Part shown: piece by piece, positions 25,172 to 35,809 of the stretch
How the letters are laid out: every line of letters begins with the position of its first letter
Numbering within the stretch: the first letter of the stretch is position 1
Assembly: GCF_900104035.1 (NCBI RefSeq)
Contig: NZ_FNIT01000003.1
Location: 1-64,000 of the forward strand
Direction: 5' to 3'
Source of the DNA: Aureimonas jatrophae
Lineage (GTDB): Bacteria > Pseudomonadota > Alphaproteobacteria > Rhizobiales > Rhizobiaceae
Length of the DNA: 64,000 nucleotides
Made by a program: the position numbers and the translations under genes
Notes under the pieces: model-generated
Database searches by the model: none
Told to the model about the DNA's origin: nothing
The model's input: only the letters and a program-made list of their open reading frames with translations

Positions 25172-26302
25172 GTGACGTCCGGCACCCAGCCCAACGACAC
25201 CCCGATTCCGCCGACCGTCGAGGAGATGCGTGCCGCACGGCGCCGGCGTCGCTCGCGCGGCGCCCGCAACGGTTTCGTGATCGCGATGAACTTCCTGTTC
25301 ACGATCGCCCTGTTCCTCGCAATCGGTGCCGGCGCGTTGCTGTGGTGGGGCAAGGGGCAGTTCGAGGGCCGCGGTCCTCTCGCCGCGGAGGCGACCTATC
25401 TCGTGCCGCGCGGTGGTGGGCTCGACGGGATCGCGAACGGACTGGAGCGGGCGGGCATCATCTCCAACGCCTCGATCTTCGAGTATGGCGTCCGTCTCGA
25501 AGGCGCTGGTGGGCAGCTCAAGGCCGGCGAGTATGCCTTCGCGCCCGGCGCCAGCATGCGCGACGTCATGGAGACGCTTCGCGACGGTGACGCGATCCTG
25601 CATGCCGTGACGGTACCCGAGGGCTGGACCGTTGCGCAGATCTACGCGCGCCTGGCTGCGGAGGAGGCGCTCGCCGGCGATCTGCCGCCGATGGTCCCAG
25701 AGGGCACGCTGCTGCCCGAGACCTACCGTTTCACGCGCGGCCAGAGCCGCGCCGAGATCGTACAGCAGATGAGCGCCGCCCAGTCGAAGCTCGTTCAGGA
25801 CATCTGGGCCGATCGTGCGCCGAACCTGCCGATCTCGGATGTCGGTCAGTTCGTGACGCTCGCCTCGATCGTCGAGAAGGAGACCGGGATCGCGTCCGAG
25901 CGTCCGCACGTCGCCTCGGTCTTCGTCAATCGCCTGCGCAAGAACATGCGTCTTCAGTCCGATCCGACCATTATCTACGGTATTTGGGGTGGCGCAGGTA
26001 AGCCGCCCAACGAGCCGATCCGTCAGTCGCACATTCAAGGTGAGACGCCCTACAACACCTATGTGATCCGCGGCCTTCCGCCGGGTCCGATCGCCAATCC
26101 GGGCCGCGCGGCGCTGGAAGCCGTGGCCCATCCCCTCGATACCGACGATCTGTACTTCGTTGCGGACGGCACCGGCGGCCATGCCTTCGCCTCCACGCTC
26201 GACCAGCACAACGTCAACGTCCGGCGGTACCGCGCGATCGAGCGCCAGACGGCGAACGATCAGAACGCCACCGGCACGGGCGTCAGAGCCATCGCTCCCT
26301 GA
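25172..26302 (+). CDS. mltG: Endolytic murein transglycosylase MltG
   Basis: Inner-membrane lytic transglycosylase that cuts nascent glycan strands and sets their length. It has 376 residues: a basic cytoplasmic N-terminus ([14 protein letters not shown]), one membrane helix (FLFTIALFLAIGAGALLWW), a LysM-like subdomain (about 75-140) and the YceG catalytic domain. Catalytic Glu235 is in ASIVEKETGIASERP. Further family blocks are LRKNMRLQSDPTIIYGI and PYNTYVIRGLPPGPIANPG. It starts with GTG, 7 nt or so after GGGAGAAGAG. yicC follows 36 nt later. Confidence 0.95.
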   Translation: MTSGTQPNDTPIPPTVEEMRAARRRRRSRGARNGFVIAMNFLFTIALFLAIGAGALLWWGKGQFEGRGPLAAEATYLVPRGGGLDGIANGLERAGIISNASIFEYGVRLEGAGGQLKAGEYAFAPGASMRDVMETLRDGDAILHAVTVPEGWTVAQIYARLAAEEALAGDLPPMVPEGTLLPETYRFTRGQSRAEIVQQMSAAQSKLVQDIWADRAPNLPISDVGQFVTLASIVEKETGIASERPHVASVFVNRLRKNMRLQSDPTIIYGIWGGAGKPPNEPIRQSHIQGETPYNTYVIRGLPPGPIANPGRAALEAVAHPLDTDDLYFVADGTGGHAFASTLDQHNVNVRRYRAIERQTANDQNATGTGVRAIAP

Positions 26303-26338
26303 CATCGGCAAGCATTACTGGCAAAAAGGGAGCGCGCG

Positions 26339-27225
26339 ATGAGCCTTCGCAGCATGACGGGCTTCGCGCGCGTCGAACGAGACGGAGCGCCGTCCGGTTT
26401 CGTGTGGGAACTTCGATCGGTGAACGGCAAGGGGCTTGAAATCCGCCTTCGCCTGCCGCCGGGCTTCGAGGAACTCGAGGCCGACATCCGACGCCTCGCT
26501 GCTGGCGCGCTCGGGCGGGGCAACGTCCAAGTATCGCTCGCTCATCGCCGTGATCCAGGTGTCGAGGTGCCGGGTTTTCGCGTCAACGAGGCGTTGCTGA
26601 CGGATCTGCTGCGTCTGTCCGACGCGCTGGTCAGCGAGGGCCGCGCCGCGCCGCCGAGCGCTGACGGCCTGCTCGCCCTGCGCGGCGTCATCGAGGTGGC
26701 GGATGCGGAGCCGGCCGCTGCCCTTTCCGAACAACGGGACGAGATTCTGGCCGCCTTTCAAGAAGCGCTCGTGGCGCTTCGACGCTCGCGCGAGACCGAG
26801 GGCCGTTCGCTTCTGGCTGTTCTGAACGTGCGGCTCGATCGGATCGAGGAACTGACCAATCAGGCGGAGGCGCACCCGGCGCGTAGCATCGAGGCGATTC
26901 GCGCGCGCCTGGCCGATCAGGTGGCGCTTCTTCGGGGCGCAGCCGACGGCCTCGATGAGGCGCGCCTGCATCAGGAGGCGGCCTTGATTGCCACGCGCGC
27001 CGACATTCGTGAGGAGCTCGATCGTCTGACGGCGCATGTCGCCGCCGCCCGCGAGCTGCTGTCGCTCGACGAGCCGGTTGGCCGCCGTCTCGATTTCCTG
27101 TCGCAAGAATTTAACCGTGAGGCGAATACGCTCTGTGCCAAGTCGAACGCAACCGCGCTGACGGCCATCGGGCTTGACCTCAAGCTGTCGGTCGACCAGT
27201 TCCGCGAACAGGTGCAGAATATAGA

Positions 27226-27229
<4 letters not shown>
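26339..27229 (+). CDS. yicC: YicC/YloC family endoribonuclease
   Basis: A 296-residue soluble protein of the YicC family, members of which act as endoribonucleases in RNA turnover. The N-terminal [13 protein letters not shown] and [20 protein letters not shown] are the family signature. The C-terminal DUF1732 part ends with [20 protein letters not shown] and a closing [20 protein letters not shown] lies 7-8 nt before the ATG. The stop overlaps the gmk start (ATGA), as in many Proteobacteria where yicC and gmk are neighbours. Confidence 0.93.
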
Positions 27230-27890
<661 letters not shown>

Positions 27891-27894
<4 letters not shown>

Positions 27895-28724
27895 CGGCCT
27901 AGAGCGTTCGCGAGATCGACGAACTCCGCGACGGATAGCGTCTCGGCGCGGCGTTGCGGGTCGATGCCGACCGTCCGGAGCAGGGCTTCACCCCCCACCG
28001 GCTTCAGGCTTTGACGCAGCATCTTGCGACGCTGACCGAAGGCCGCCTGCGTCACGCGTTCGAGATCGAGGAGACGAGCGGGTAGGGGGGAGGCCTTCGG
28101 CTCCAGCTGCACGATCGACGAGGTCACCTTCGGTGGCGGCGTGAAGGCCTCGCGAGACACGTCAAAGAGGATGGCCGCGTTCGTGCGCCAGCCGCAGAGA
28201 ACGCCAAGCCGGCCGTAATGATCGTCGTCCGCTTCCGCCACGATCCGCAACGCGACCTCGCGTTGGAACATGAGCGTCAGGCTCGACCAGCGCGGCGGCC
28301 AGGGCTCAACGGTGATCCAGTTCAGCAGGAGTTGGGTGCCGATATTGTAGGGCAGGTTGGCGACGATCTTGTACGGACCCTCGCACAAGCTGGCCGGATC
28401 GATGTCGAGGGCATCGCCTTCGACGACCGTCAGGCGTCCCGGGTAATGCTGAGCGACGGCCTGCAGCGCCGGCAGGCAGCGCGGGTCCTTCTCGATCGCG
28501 ATCACGTGGCCGGCACCATGCGCCAGAAGGGCGCGGGTGAGCCCGCCCGGACCCGGGCCAACCTCGACGACCGTCTCGCCTTCCAGCGGCATCGCTTGCC
28601 GGGCGATGCGTCCGGTCAGATTGAGGTCGAGAAGGAAGTTCTGCCCCAGCGCGCGGCGTGGGTCGAGACCGTTGGCCTCCATGACCTCGCGAAGCGGCGG
28701 CAAGCCGTCGAATGCCAGACTCAC
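27891..28724 (-). CDS. rsmA: 16S rRNA (A1518/A1519-N6)-dimethyltransferase
   Basis: KsgA: dimethylates two adjacent adenines near the 3' end of 16S rRNA late in 30S assembly. It has 277 residues. The N-terminal [20 protein letters not shown] is diagnostic. SAM-binding motif I is [19 protein letters not shown], and the catalytic motif IV is [16 protein letters not shown]. The C-terminal domain includes [13 protein letters not shown]. Its ATG overlaps the pdxA stop by 4 nt, as usual for the surA-pdxA-ksgA order. Absence would give kasugamycin resistance; nothing suggests it is broken. Confidence 0.97.
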
Positions 28725-29758
28725 GCGGCGACCGGTGACTCGGCTCGAATGGCCGCCATGCGCCCAGCCAGGCGCAGGGCGGCAATGAAGCTGTTCGGCC
28801 GAGCGGTGCCGTTGCCGGCGCGATCGGCCGCGGTCCCGTGATCGGGCGAGGTGCGGATCACCGGCAGGCCGAGCGTTACGTTGACGGTCTCATCAAAGGC
28901 GAGGGTCTTGGCCGGGATCAACGCCTGATCGTGGTACATGCAAAGTGCCACGTCGTAGGTTGCGCGCGCCTCAGGGTGGAACAGCGTATCTCCCGGCAGC
29001 GGTCCGATGGCATCGACCCCCGCGGCCCGCAGGATCTCGACGGCCGGCCGCACGACGTCCTCGTCCTCGCGCCCGATCGCACCGCGCTCGCCTGCGTGCG
29101 GATTCAGGCCAGCGATGGCGAGACGAGGCGCATCGAGTGCGAAGCGCGATCGCAGGTCGTCCGAGACGATCCGCGCGGTCGCCACGATGAGATCGGTGGT
29201 CAGCGCGCGAGGTACGTCGGCGAGCGGAATATGGATCGTGACTGGAACACAGGACAACTCCGGTCCCGTCAGCAGCATCACCGGCTGGAGCACGCGGCCG
29301 GTCAGCGCCCCGCAGAGATCCGCGAGATACTCGGTGTGGCCGGGATGCGCGAAGCCGACGTCGTAGAGCGCCTTCTTGTCGATCGGGTTGGTCACGAGCG
29401 CCGCCACATCGCCCGACAGGCAGAGGCGGGTCGCCCGATCGATCGCCTCGACCGTTCCGGCACCGTTGGCCGGGTCGGTGCGTCCCGGCGCCTCAAGGTG
29501 ACGGTTCACGAGCGGCAACACGGCCAGGTCTTGCTCCGACCCTTCGAGAGCCTCGGCGGGACTGCCGACGGTCCGGATCGACACGTCGATCTCGAGACGT
29601 TCGGCGCGTTGCGCCACCATCTCCGGGTCGGCCAGAAGTACGAAACGCGGAAGGTTCAGTCGCTCGCGGTCGCGATGAGCCATCAAGGTCACGTCGGCGC
29701 CGACCCCAGACGGTTCACCGATCGTGACCGCCAGAAGCGGCGAGGGGGCGTCGTCCAC
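28721..29758 (-). CDS. pdxA: 4-hydroxythreonine-4-phosphate dehydrogenase
   Basis: Step of the DXP-dependent vitamin B6 pathway; zinc-dependent homodimer, cytoplasm. It has 345 residues. Family blocks are [41 protein letters not shown] (metal-binding His), [21 protein letters not shown] and [20 protein letters not shown] (His and Asp ligands). [16 protein letters not shown] near the C-terminus is typical. Only 2 nt separate it from surA, and it overlaps rsmA by 4 nt. Confidence 0.96.
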   Translation of the reverse strand: MDDAPSPLLAVTIGEPSGVGADVTLMAHRDRERLNLPRFVLLADPEMVAQRAERLEIDVSIRTVGSPAEALEGSEQDLAVLPLVNRHLEAPGRTDPANGAGTVEAIDRATRLCLSGDVAALVTNPIDKKALYDVGFAHPGHTEYLADLCGALTGRVLQPVMLLTGPELSCVPVTIHIPLADVPRALTTDLIVATARIVSDDLRSRFALDAPRLAIAGLNPHAGERGAIGREDEDVVRPAVEILRAAGVDAIGPLPGDTLFHPEARATYDVALCMYHDQALIPAKTLAFDETVNVTLGLPVIRTSPDHGTAADRAGNGTARPNSFIAALRLAGRMAAIRAESPVAA

Positions 29759-29760
29759 CG

Positions 29761-30687
29761 TCAGCGCCGAACGATCGTCGCGCGGTCCTTGAGCTTCTTC
29801 AACAGAGCTTGGTCGGGCTCCTGCTTGCCCATCGCTTCCATGTCGCGCGCCTGGAACACCATGGCGGCGGCCTGGTCGTCGCTGATCGACCGCGTGTCGC
29901 AGATCGCGACGAACTCGACGCCGCGCTCGGTTTCGATCGCCTTCGTGGTCTTGCCGCGCGAGCCCGCGACGATGTCGTTCTTCCAGCGCGGCGGCAGCTC
30001 CGGCTGCGCGACACGGCCGAGATCGCGCACGGTGACGTCCTTCAGGCCCTTGGCGAGATCATAGGTCGACGCGCAGGAGTTGAAGCGCTGACGCATGGCG
30101 TTGGCTTCCTGCATGCGCCGGCCCATCGCCGAGCCACGCTGCGCCGGCGGAACGACGAAGATGACCTGCTGCAGCGTGTATTCCGTCGTCGACGGCTTCT
30201 GGCCGCCCTGCTGCAGCATGCGTTGGACGACCTCGGACTCCGTCAGTCGCTCGCTCTGGCGCATGTTGGCCTGAACGGCCTGTCCCCAGGCCATCTGTAC
30301 GCGGATGTAGTCCTTGAACCCCTTCGTCGAGAAGCCGGCCTGCCCCAGCACCTGACCGAGTTGCGCTTCGGTCAGCTTGTTGTCCTTGGCAAAGCGTCCG
30401 AACGCCTCGTCCACCATGGGATCGGGGATCTGGATGCCACGACGCCGGGCTTCCTGAACCTTGAGCGCCTCGTCGATCAATTCGTTGGTGGCGGCTTCCG
30501 CGCCGCCCGGTGCCCGGCGCAACTTCATGAAGGCCAGACGTTGATTGATCTGGAAGGTCGTGATCGGCTGCTTGTTCACCACGACCTTGATCTCGGACGC
30601 GGCCTGCGCCGTAGGCATCGTCGCGGTCAGCGCCGTCGCCGCCAACGCGGAGCACAGCAGCATGCGGGCGGCAAACTGGCGGATCAT
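29761..30687 (-). CDS. surA: SurA-like periplasmic chaperone / peptidyl-prolyl isomerase
   Basis: Probable periplasmic chaperone for outer-membrane proteins. It has 308 residues with a cleavable signal peptide (MIRQFAARMLLCSALAATAL, cleavage expected after AQA). The SurA_N helical domain follows (VVVNKQPITTFQINQRLAFM, then DEALKVQEARRRGIQIPDP), and then a single degraded parvulin-like domain (TLQQVIFVVPPAQRGSAMGR to VEFVAICDTRSI). E. coli SurA has two parvulin domains; isomerase activity here is doubtful. Location after lptD and before pdxA matches the standard lptD-surA-pdxA-ksgA order. Confidence 0.87.
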   Translation of the reverse strand: MIRQFAARMLLCSALAATALTATMPTAQAASEIKVVVNKQPITTFQINQRLAFMKLRRAPGGAEAATNELIDEALKVQEARRRGIQIPDPMVDEAFGRFAKDNKLTEAQLGQVLGQAGFSTKGFKDYIRVQMAWGQAVQANMRQSERLTESEVVQRMLQQGGQKPSTTEYTLQQVIFVVPPAQRGSAMGRRMQEANAMRQRFNSCASTYDLAKGLKDVTVRDLGRVAQPELPPRWKNDIVAGSRGKTTKAIETERGVEFVAICDTRSISDDQAAAMVFQARDMEAMGKQEPDQALLKKLKDRATIVRR

Positions 30688-30784
30688 GATGGGTTCGGCT
30701 CCGATTCTCGGATGGCGGACGGGCAAGGGCATCCGCGTTCGTGGCACAGGCTCTTGGCGAAACCATGGTGGTTCTAACCGATGC

Positions 30785-30810
30785 GCCCCGCGATCGGAAG
30801 ATCGCAGGGC
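30785..30810 (-). repeat. 11-bp hairpin between lptD and surA
   Basis: On the minus strand GCCCTGCGATC-TTCC-GATCGCGGGGC folds into an 11-bp stem with one T-G pair and a UUCC loop. It has no T-run, so it is more likely an mRNA stabiliser or attenuator than a simple terminator. It lies 27 nt past the lptD stop. Confidence 0.45.
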
Positions 30811-30836
30811 CATCGATGGCAAGCCTCGCGCCTGCG

Positions 30837-33287
30837 TCAGTTCGAACCCAGACCGTAACCGAAGTCGGCGTCCGCCAACGTGCGCAGCGAAAGCTTGAAC
30901 AGCACCTTCGTTTCCGCGGATGTCAGGTTGTAGCGGTCGCTGGTGTTCTTGTACTCGGCAATCAAGCTGAAGCATTCGTCGGCGTAGCCGATACCGAACG
31001 AGCGATCGATGATCTGCGCGTTCTCGATGTCGTAGGACACCGAGCCGAACGTGCGGATCTCGTCGGTCACCCGCAGCGTCGCGGCCGTCGTGACCTGGTG
31101 GCGGTCCTCCGGGAAGCCGTAGGTCGGCTGCGCGCTGATCAGCGAGTAGACGACCGACGTGTCGACGCGCTTGTAGGACACGCCGCCCATCAGGTCCGCC
31201 CGGTTCACGTCGAGCGTATCCTTGTCGAAGCGACCCTGCGCCCCGAGGCTGACGCCAATCGGCGTCGCAAGCGTCATGGCGGACACGTAGTCGGAGCGGT
31301 CGTTCTGGAGACCCGACTCGAACCCGACCAATGCGTAGTCCACCTGCGCATACGGGTTCTCGCCCGCCAGATGGAAGGATTGTCCGATCAGGGCGTCAAT
31401 CGCGTATCCCGCGCCGAACACGCCGGAATACTGGACGCCCACATTGGCACGCGTTCCGCCCTCAATCCGGTCGTAGCCGGAGAACTTGTCCTCCGAGAAG
31501 AGATTGCCGGCATTGAAGACGAGGCTCTGGGCGTCCTCGTTCGGAAGCTCGCCCGCGACGCTTTCGTCGGGACGGATCAGGAGCTGCGCGATCGGTGTGA
31601 TCACGTGGCTCGCGTTGGCCGTTTCGATCAAATACGGATAGCGAGCCTCGAGGCCGGCCGTCGCCATGCCGCGCAACCCCGCCTCGTCCACCTCGACGCC
31701 CCCGAGACCCAGCGGCAGGTCGCCGAATGGGTAGCCGACCGCGCTCATATCCGCGCGGTAGACATCGGCGCGGGCCGACAGCGACGGTGTCAGCAGCAGT
31801 CCGCCGGCGGTCGTGAAGGTTCGCCGCCATTCGGCCTGGGTCGTCGCACGCGAGTAGTCGCCTTCCAGCGTGTTGCGACGGAACACGTCGGTTCGATACG
31901 GAAAACCGTCCGTCCCGTTGCAAAGGCCGTTCTCGATGAAGGCCGACTCGCAAAGGAGAAGGTAACCGGGGCTCGTCGCGTCGCGCCGCAGGTTCGTGAC
32001 GTTGACGTCGTAGGTGACCTGCCCTCCCAGAACGGGGTTCTCGTCGATGTACTGGTAGTCCAGCGTCGGCAGGACGTAGGGTTGGACGTCCTCTGTCAGA
32101 CGGTTCTGCGTCTGAACGTCGAACTTCTGCGCGCGCAGGTCGAAGAAGCTCTGCTCACCCAATCCGGTCAGATAGATTTCCGACGTGTGGTAGACCTGAC
32201 TGAAGTTCTCGATCTCGTAGTTGTTCGAGAAGTTGTTGTCGGTCTGGGCGAGGACATCCCATCCGAACGTCCAGCGATCGCTTAGCGCAAAGCGACCCGT
32301 CGTGCCGACCATGCCGCGGGTTTCGCCAGGGAAGTCCTGGTTGATGGAGACGCCGTCGTAGCGGAAATCGTCGAAGGCCGTTGGGTCGCTTTGCGAGATG
32401 CCGGCGGTCTGAAGCGTGAAGTAGCCGTTCTCGAAGGCCTTGCGGTACTCCGCCTCCCCGAGGAAGCCCTGCTTGGAATAGGGCGTTCCGGCGATCGTCA
32501 GATCGGAACTGTCGTCGAGCGCGAAGTAGTACGGCACGCGAACGCCGAAGCCGGTCTTGCTCGACGACTTGAACGACGGCGCGAGAAGGCCGGACTGGCG
32601 CTTCACGGTCGGATCCGGCGACGCAAAGTAGGGCAGGTACACCAGCGGCGCCCCGAAGAGCTCCAGCCTCGCACCATAGTAGCGAATAACCTTGCGGTCC
32701 TGATCCCAGACGATTCGCCGTGCCTTGACCTGCCAGGTTGGCGGGCGTTCGGGGTGCTGCTCGCAGGCCTCGCACGCGGTGTAGACGCCCTGCTCGAACG
32801 TCGTGCGCTGGCCGGGGCCGCGCACGGCCTGTCCCGCGGCGAAGCGGGTGTTGTCGGGCGTCTCAATGCGCAGCGCCTCGACGAAGCCGTTGGCGAAGTC
32901 ATCGGTCACGTCGATCGAGTCGGCGTAGATGCGGTTTCCACCGGGCTCGACCAGTTCGACATCGCCCGACGCCACCAACCGGCGCGACGCCTGATCGTAG
33001 ACGATGTTGCGGGCGACGAGCTTGTAGCCGCCATAGTCGATCTGCACGCCGCCGGCGGCCGTCACGACGGACTTGTCGCTGTCGTAGGTGACGGTATCGG
33101 CTTCCAGGAAGAGCTGGGAGCCCGCAGGGACGTTGACGTTGGCGCCCAGCTCTCCGAGCGACGCCTGGGCCAGCGCCACGGACGGCGCAAGCGCCAGCAC
33201 CGAGAGCGCCGCGCCCGCCAGAAGTGCGCTCCGGAACGCCGATCGCCCCCCGGCGATCGTCCGGCGCGAGATCCCCCTCGCTGTCAT
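30837..33287 (-). CDS. lptD: LPS-assembly protein LptD
   Basis: Outer-membrane beta-barrel that inserts lipopolysaccharide into the outer leaflet together with LptE. It has 816 residues: a long signal peptide (SALLAGAALSVLALAPSVAL, cleavage near AQA), then the periplasmic OstA-type beta-jellyroll (LFLEADTVTYDSDKSVVTAAG to NRIYADSIDVTDDFANGF), then the barrel. Conserved cysteines are seen in YTACEACEQHPERPP and in the barrel (LLLCESAF, GLCNGTDG, DECFSLIAEY). Some of these probably form the disulfides LptD needs. Start: ATG of MTARGISRR, 1 nt after lptG. It heads the order lptF-lptG-lptD-surA-pdxA-rsmA read leftward. Confidence 0.96.
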   Translation of the reverse strand: MTARGISRRTIAGGRSAFRSALLAGAALSVLALAPSVALAQASLGELGANVNVPAGSQLFLEADTVTYDSDKSVVTAAGGVQIDYGGYKLVARNIVYDQASRRLVASGDVELVEPGGNRIYADSIDVTDDFANGFVEALRIETPDNTRFAAGQAVRGPGQRTTFEQGVYTACEACEQHPERPPTWQVKARRIVWDQDRKVIRYYGARLELFGAPLVYLPYFASPDPTVKRQSGLLAPSFKSSSKTGFGVRVPYYFALDDSSDLTIAGTPYSKQGFLGEAEYRKAFENGYFTLQTAGISQSDPTAFDDFRYDGVSINQDFPGETRGMVGTTGRFALSDRWTFGWDVLAQTDNNFSNNYEIENFSQVYHTSEIYLTGLGEQSFFDLRAQKFDVQTQNRLTEDVQPYVLPTLDYQYIDENPVLGGQVTYDVNVTNLRRDATSPGYLLLCESAFIENGLCNGTDGFPYRTDVFRRNTLEGDYSRATTQAEWRRTFTTAGGLLLTPSLSARADVYRADMSAVGYPFGDLPLGLGGVEVDEAGLRGMATAGLEARYPYLIETANASHVITPIAQLLIRPDESVAGELPNEDAQSLVFNAGNLFSEDKFSGYDRIEGGTRANVGVQYSGVFGAGYAIDALIGQSFHLAGENPYAQVDYALVGFESGLQNDRSDYVSAMTLATPIGVSLGAQGRFDKDTLDVNRADLMGGVSYKRVDTSVVYSLISAQPTYGFPEDRHQVTTAATLRVTDEIRTFGSVSYDIENAQIIDRSFGIGYADECFSLIAEYKNTSDRYNLTSAETKVLFKLSLRTLADADFGYGLGSN

Positions 33288-33288
33288 A

Positions 33289-34368
33289 CTACCCGTCCTC
33301 TTGATGGAGCAGGATCGTCGTCCCGAACAATCCCGCCGCCACGACCGGAAACCAAGCCGCCACAACGGTTGGAATCACGGCATTGCTTCCCAGCGCCTGC
33401 GCCAGGAAGGTGATCACGTAAAGCACGAAGCCGGCCGCGACGCCACTGACGATCAGGCCGCCGGACTGACCGGTCCGGGCATAGCGCACAGCGACGGTGC
33501 CCGCGAGTAACGTCATGGCGACGAACAGGGCCGGACGGGCGATCAGGGTCTGCAGCCGCATGGAGAAGGCGTCGGCGTTGTAGCCCAGCGCACGCGCGAT
33601 CGCGACCTTGCTCCACAGGCCCCAGATCGAGATCGCCTCCGGGTCGGCCAGACGCTGCTCGATGTATTCCGGCAACAGGGTCGTGGGAATGGAGAACGTG
33701 TCGCGCCGCTCCGGCGGAAAGCCGATGCGGGTGATCGTCGGGTTGTCGATCCGCCACGTGTTGTCCTCGAGGCGGGCCTGCGCGGCGTCGATACGCTCCG
33801 ACACGATGCCGTCGGCATTCAGGATGAAGGCGGTGACGCCGCCCATCACGGCGCCTCCGTTCGATACGGACCGCCCGCCGATGATCGATTCCACGCCGTT
33901 GCCCGTCTGGCGCAGCCAGGGCGCGCGGGCATTGGGCGCAACCGTGACGCCACCGATCGCCGTCTCGATATCTGCCGATTTCGCCCGGGCCAGCGAAGCG
34001 ATTGGATTGTAGGCGAAGACCGCGAGTGCGCCGATCAGGACCGATCCAACCATGAACGGGGCAAGGATCTGCCAGACCGACACGCCCGCGGCCCGGGCGA
34101 CGACCAGTTCCATCTTCCGGTTCAGCGAGACGAGCGTGAAGATCGACGAGAAGAGGATAATGAACGGGAAGGCCTGCTCGATGAAGGCCGGCACCCGAAG
34201 CGCCGAGATCGTCGCGATCGTCGTGAAGTCCACCTGCGACGAGGAGCCCCGCCGGCTCACTTCGATCATGTCGATGAGGTAGGTCAGCGCGAAAACGGCG
34301 ATCAGCGTCGAAACGAAGCTGATGAGGTAGCGACGCAGGAAGTAGAGGCTGAGCGTGCGCTGTCTCAT
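33289..34368 (-). CDS. lptG: LPS export ABC transporter permease LptG
   Basis: Inner-membrane permease that with LptF and the LptB ATPase pulls lipopolysaccharide out of the membrane. It has 359 residues. The first helices are LSLYFLRRYLISFVSTLIAV and FIEQAFPFIILFSSIFTLV. The conserved cytoplasmic coupling segment SLNRKMELVVARAAGVSVWQ is present. A periplasmic beta-jellyroll (about 140-260) precedes the last helices. The ATG overlaps the lptF stop by 4 nt. lptB is not in this window. Confidence 0.94.
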   Translation of the reverse strand: MRQRTLSLYFLRRYLISFVSTLIAVFALTYLIDMIEVSRRGSSSQVDFTTIATISALRVPAFIEQAFPFIILFSSIFTLVSLNRKMELVVARAAGVSVWQILAPFMVGSVLIGALAVFAYNPIASLARAKSADIETAIGGVTVAPNARAPWLRQTGNGVESIIGGRSVSNGGAVMGGVTAFILNADGIVSERIDAAQARLEDNTWRIDNPTITRIGFPPERRDTFSIPTTLLPEYIEQRLADPEAISIWGLWSKVAIARALGYNADAFSMRLQTLIARPALFVAMTLLAGTVAVRYARTGQSGGLIVSGVAAGFVLYVITFLAQALGSNAVIPTVVAAWFPVVAAGLFGTTILLHQEDG

Positions 34369-35558
34369 GTGCCGGGCGTCCTGCCCTCGAAGGGCGCCAG
34401 CGGCAGCAGGCGCATCAGCCGCACGCCGAAGCGGCGCACCGCATCGTTCGATCGCCGCACCCAGCGCAGCTCGCTGACGTTCACGTTGAACAGGTAGAGC
34501 CACAGGTCGAAGGCGATGGCCGATAGGGGGAGGGCGTAGACGAGCCAGACCGTTCGCACGTCGTCCTGCACCATCGACAGGGCCACGAAGCCCAACGCCT
34601 TCAGAACCAGCGCACCGCTCAGTCCGAGCATCATCGCCGCGCCGGGGCCCTGACGATTCGTGCGCGGATGTCCGGCGACGATCAGGGCCCAGAGCGCGAA
34701 GGCGATCGGATACAGGAAGTCGGTCCGGCGCTGCGCCAGTTCCTCGGTGAACTGGTTGGGATGCAGCTGGTAGACGCGATCGTTCGGATCGGGGTTCAGG
34801 AGTTCGCGCGTCGAGCGCTCCGACATGCGGATCCAGTCGCCCGCATCCACGGGACGCAGGTTCGCCAAATCGAAGGCGTAGGTCTGAAACTCGATGATCG
34901 AGACCGCGCCGTCCGTATTGTCGCGGCGGTGCAACTGCCCGTCGTCGAGCACGAGATAGGACTGCCCCAGCCGCTCAACGACCGTCGCCTCGCGCGCGAA
35001 GTAGGTCAGGTCCAAAGCCGGATCGCGGGTGTCGGCCAGAAACAGGCCGCGAACGTTGGGACCGCGTGCTTCCTTGATGCTCATGATCAGCCCGTCCTGC
35101 ACGCGCTCGAAGCGGCCCGGCTGGAGAAAGAGGCTGATGGCGTCGGCATTGATGGCGCGCACGCCGTTCTGGAAGGCGCTCGAGGCCTTGGGGCCGATGT
35201 AATTGGAGTTGACGAAGACGATCAGCGCTCCGACGGCGCCCAGAAGAAGGATCGGGTTGGCGATCACCTTGCGCGACCCGCCCGACGCCGCGATCACAGC
35301 ACGCTCCGAGTCGGCATTCAGATTGTTGAGGGTCTGGATCGCACCGATCAGAAGCGCGAAGGGCAGGACGCCGGCCGCGAGATCGGGCATCAGCATCAGG
35401 GCGATCCAGAAGATGTCGCCGGCCGCCGTCGCCGTGGTGCGAACGATATCCAGCCGCTGGAGCACCTGCACGATCCATACCACGAGGACCAGCGATGCGA
35501 GCGCTCCCGCGCTGAAGGTCAGCGCTCGGCGGAAGATGTAGCGTTCCAGAATTTTCAT
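34365..35558 (-). CDS. lptF: LPS export ABC transporter permease LptF
   Basis: Partner permease of LptG, 397 residues, six membrane helices. Blocks: MKILERYIFRRALTFSAGAL at the start, the coupling helix LNADSERAVIAASGGSRKVI, a periplasmic jellyroll (about 125-255) and a final membrane domain with FLYPIAFALWALIVAGHPRT. It is the first gene of the lptF-lptG-lptD-surA-pdxA-rsmA transcript. A 251-bp region separates it from divergent pepA and should hold both promoters, an arrangement found widely in Proteobacteria. Confidence 0.95.
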   Translation of the reverse strand: MKILERYIFRRALTFSAGALASLVLVVWIVQVLQRLDIVRTTATAAGDIFWIALMLMPDLAAGVLPFALLIGAIQTLNNLNADSERAVIAASGGSRKVIANPILLLGAVGALIVFVNSNYIGPKASSAFQNGVRAINADAISLFLQPGRFERVQDGLIMSIKEARGPNVRGLFLADTRDPALDLTYFAREATVVERLGQSYLVLDDGQLHRRDNTDGAVSIIEFQTYAFDLANLRPVDAGDWIRMSERSTRELLNPDPNDRVYQLHPNQFTEELAQRRTDFLYPIAFALWALIVAGHPRTNRQGPGAAMMLGLSGALVLKALGFVALSMVQDDVRTVWLVYALPLSAIAFDLWLYLFNVNVSELRWVRRSNDAVRRFGVRLMRLLPLAPFEGRTPGT

Positions 35559-35809
35559 GCGTCGTTCGTGTCGCAGTTCCGTTCTTCAGCCGCCGACGCC
35601 CGGCCTTCGCACCCCTACACTGGGTCAGCTTGGCTAAAGAAGGGCGAACACGCATGGTTAGCGCTTTCTGAACAGCGGCACCACTCTTGCAATGCCGGCG
35701 CGGGGCACGACAATGACAGCGTCGCGGGCCCGGCGACGTCGCGTCGGGCTTGCTCGAATCGGCGCCTCCGTTCCGGTGGCCGCCGCCTCACCATGACATC
35801 GGAGTCGAC

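Noticed and set aside
26295-26332. GCTCCC at the end of mltG pairing with GGGAGC over the yicC ribosome site
   Set aside because: Only 6 bp with a 27-nt loop, and the upstream arm is fixed by the mltG stop region; too weak to claim regulation.
30000-30687. SurA-like protein as a fully active parvulin isomerase
   Set aside because: Only one degraded parvulin-like domain is visible, so I kept the chaperone call and did not claim isomerase activity.
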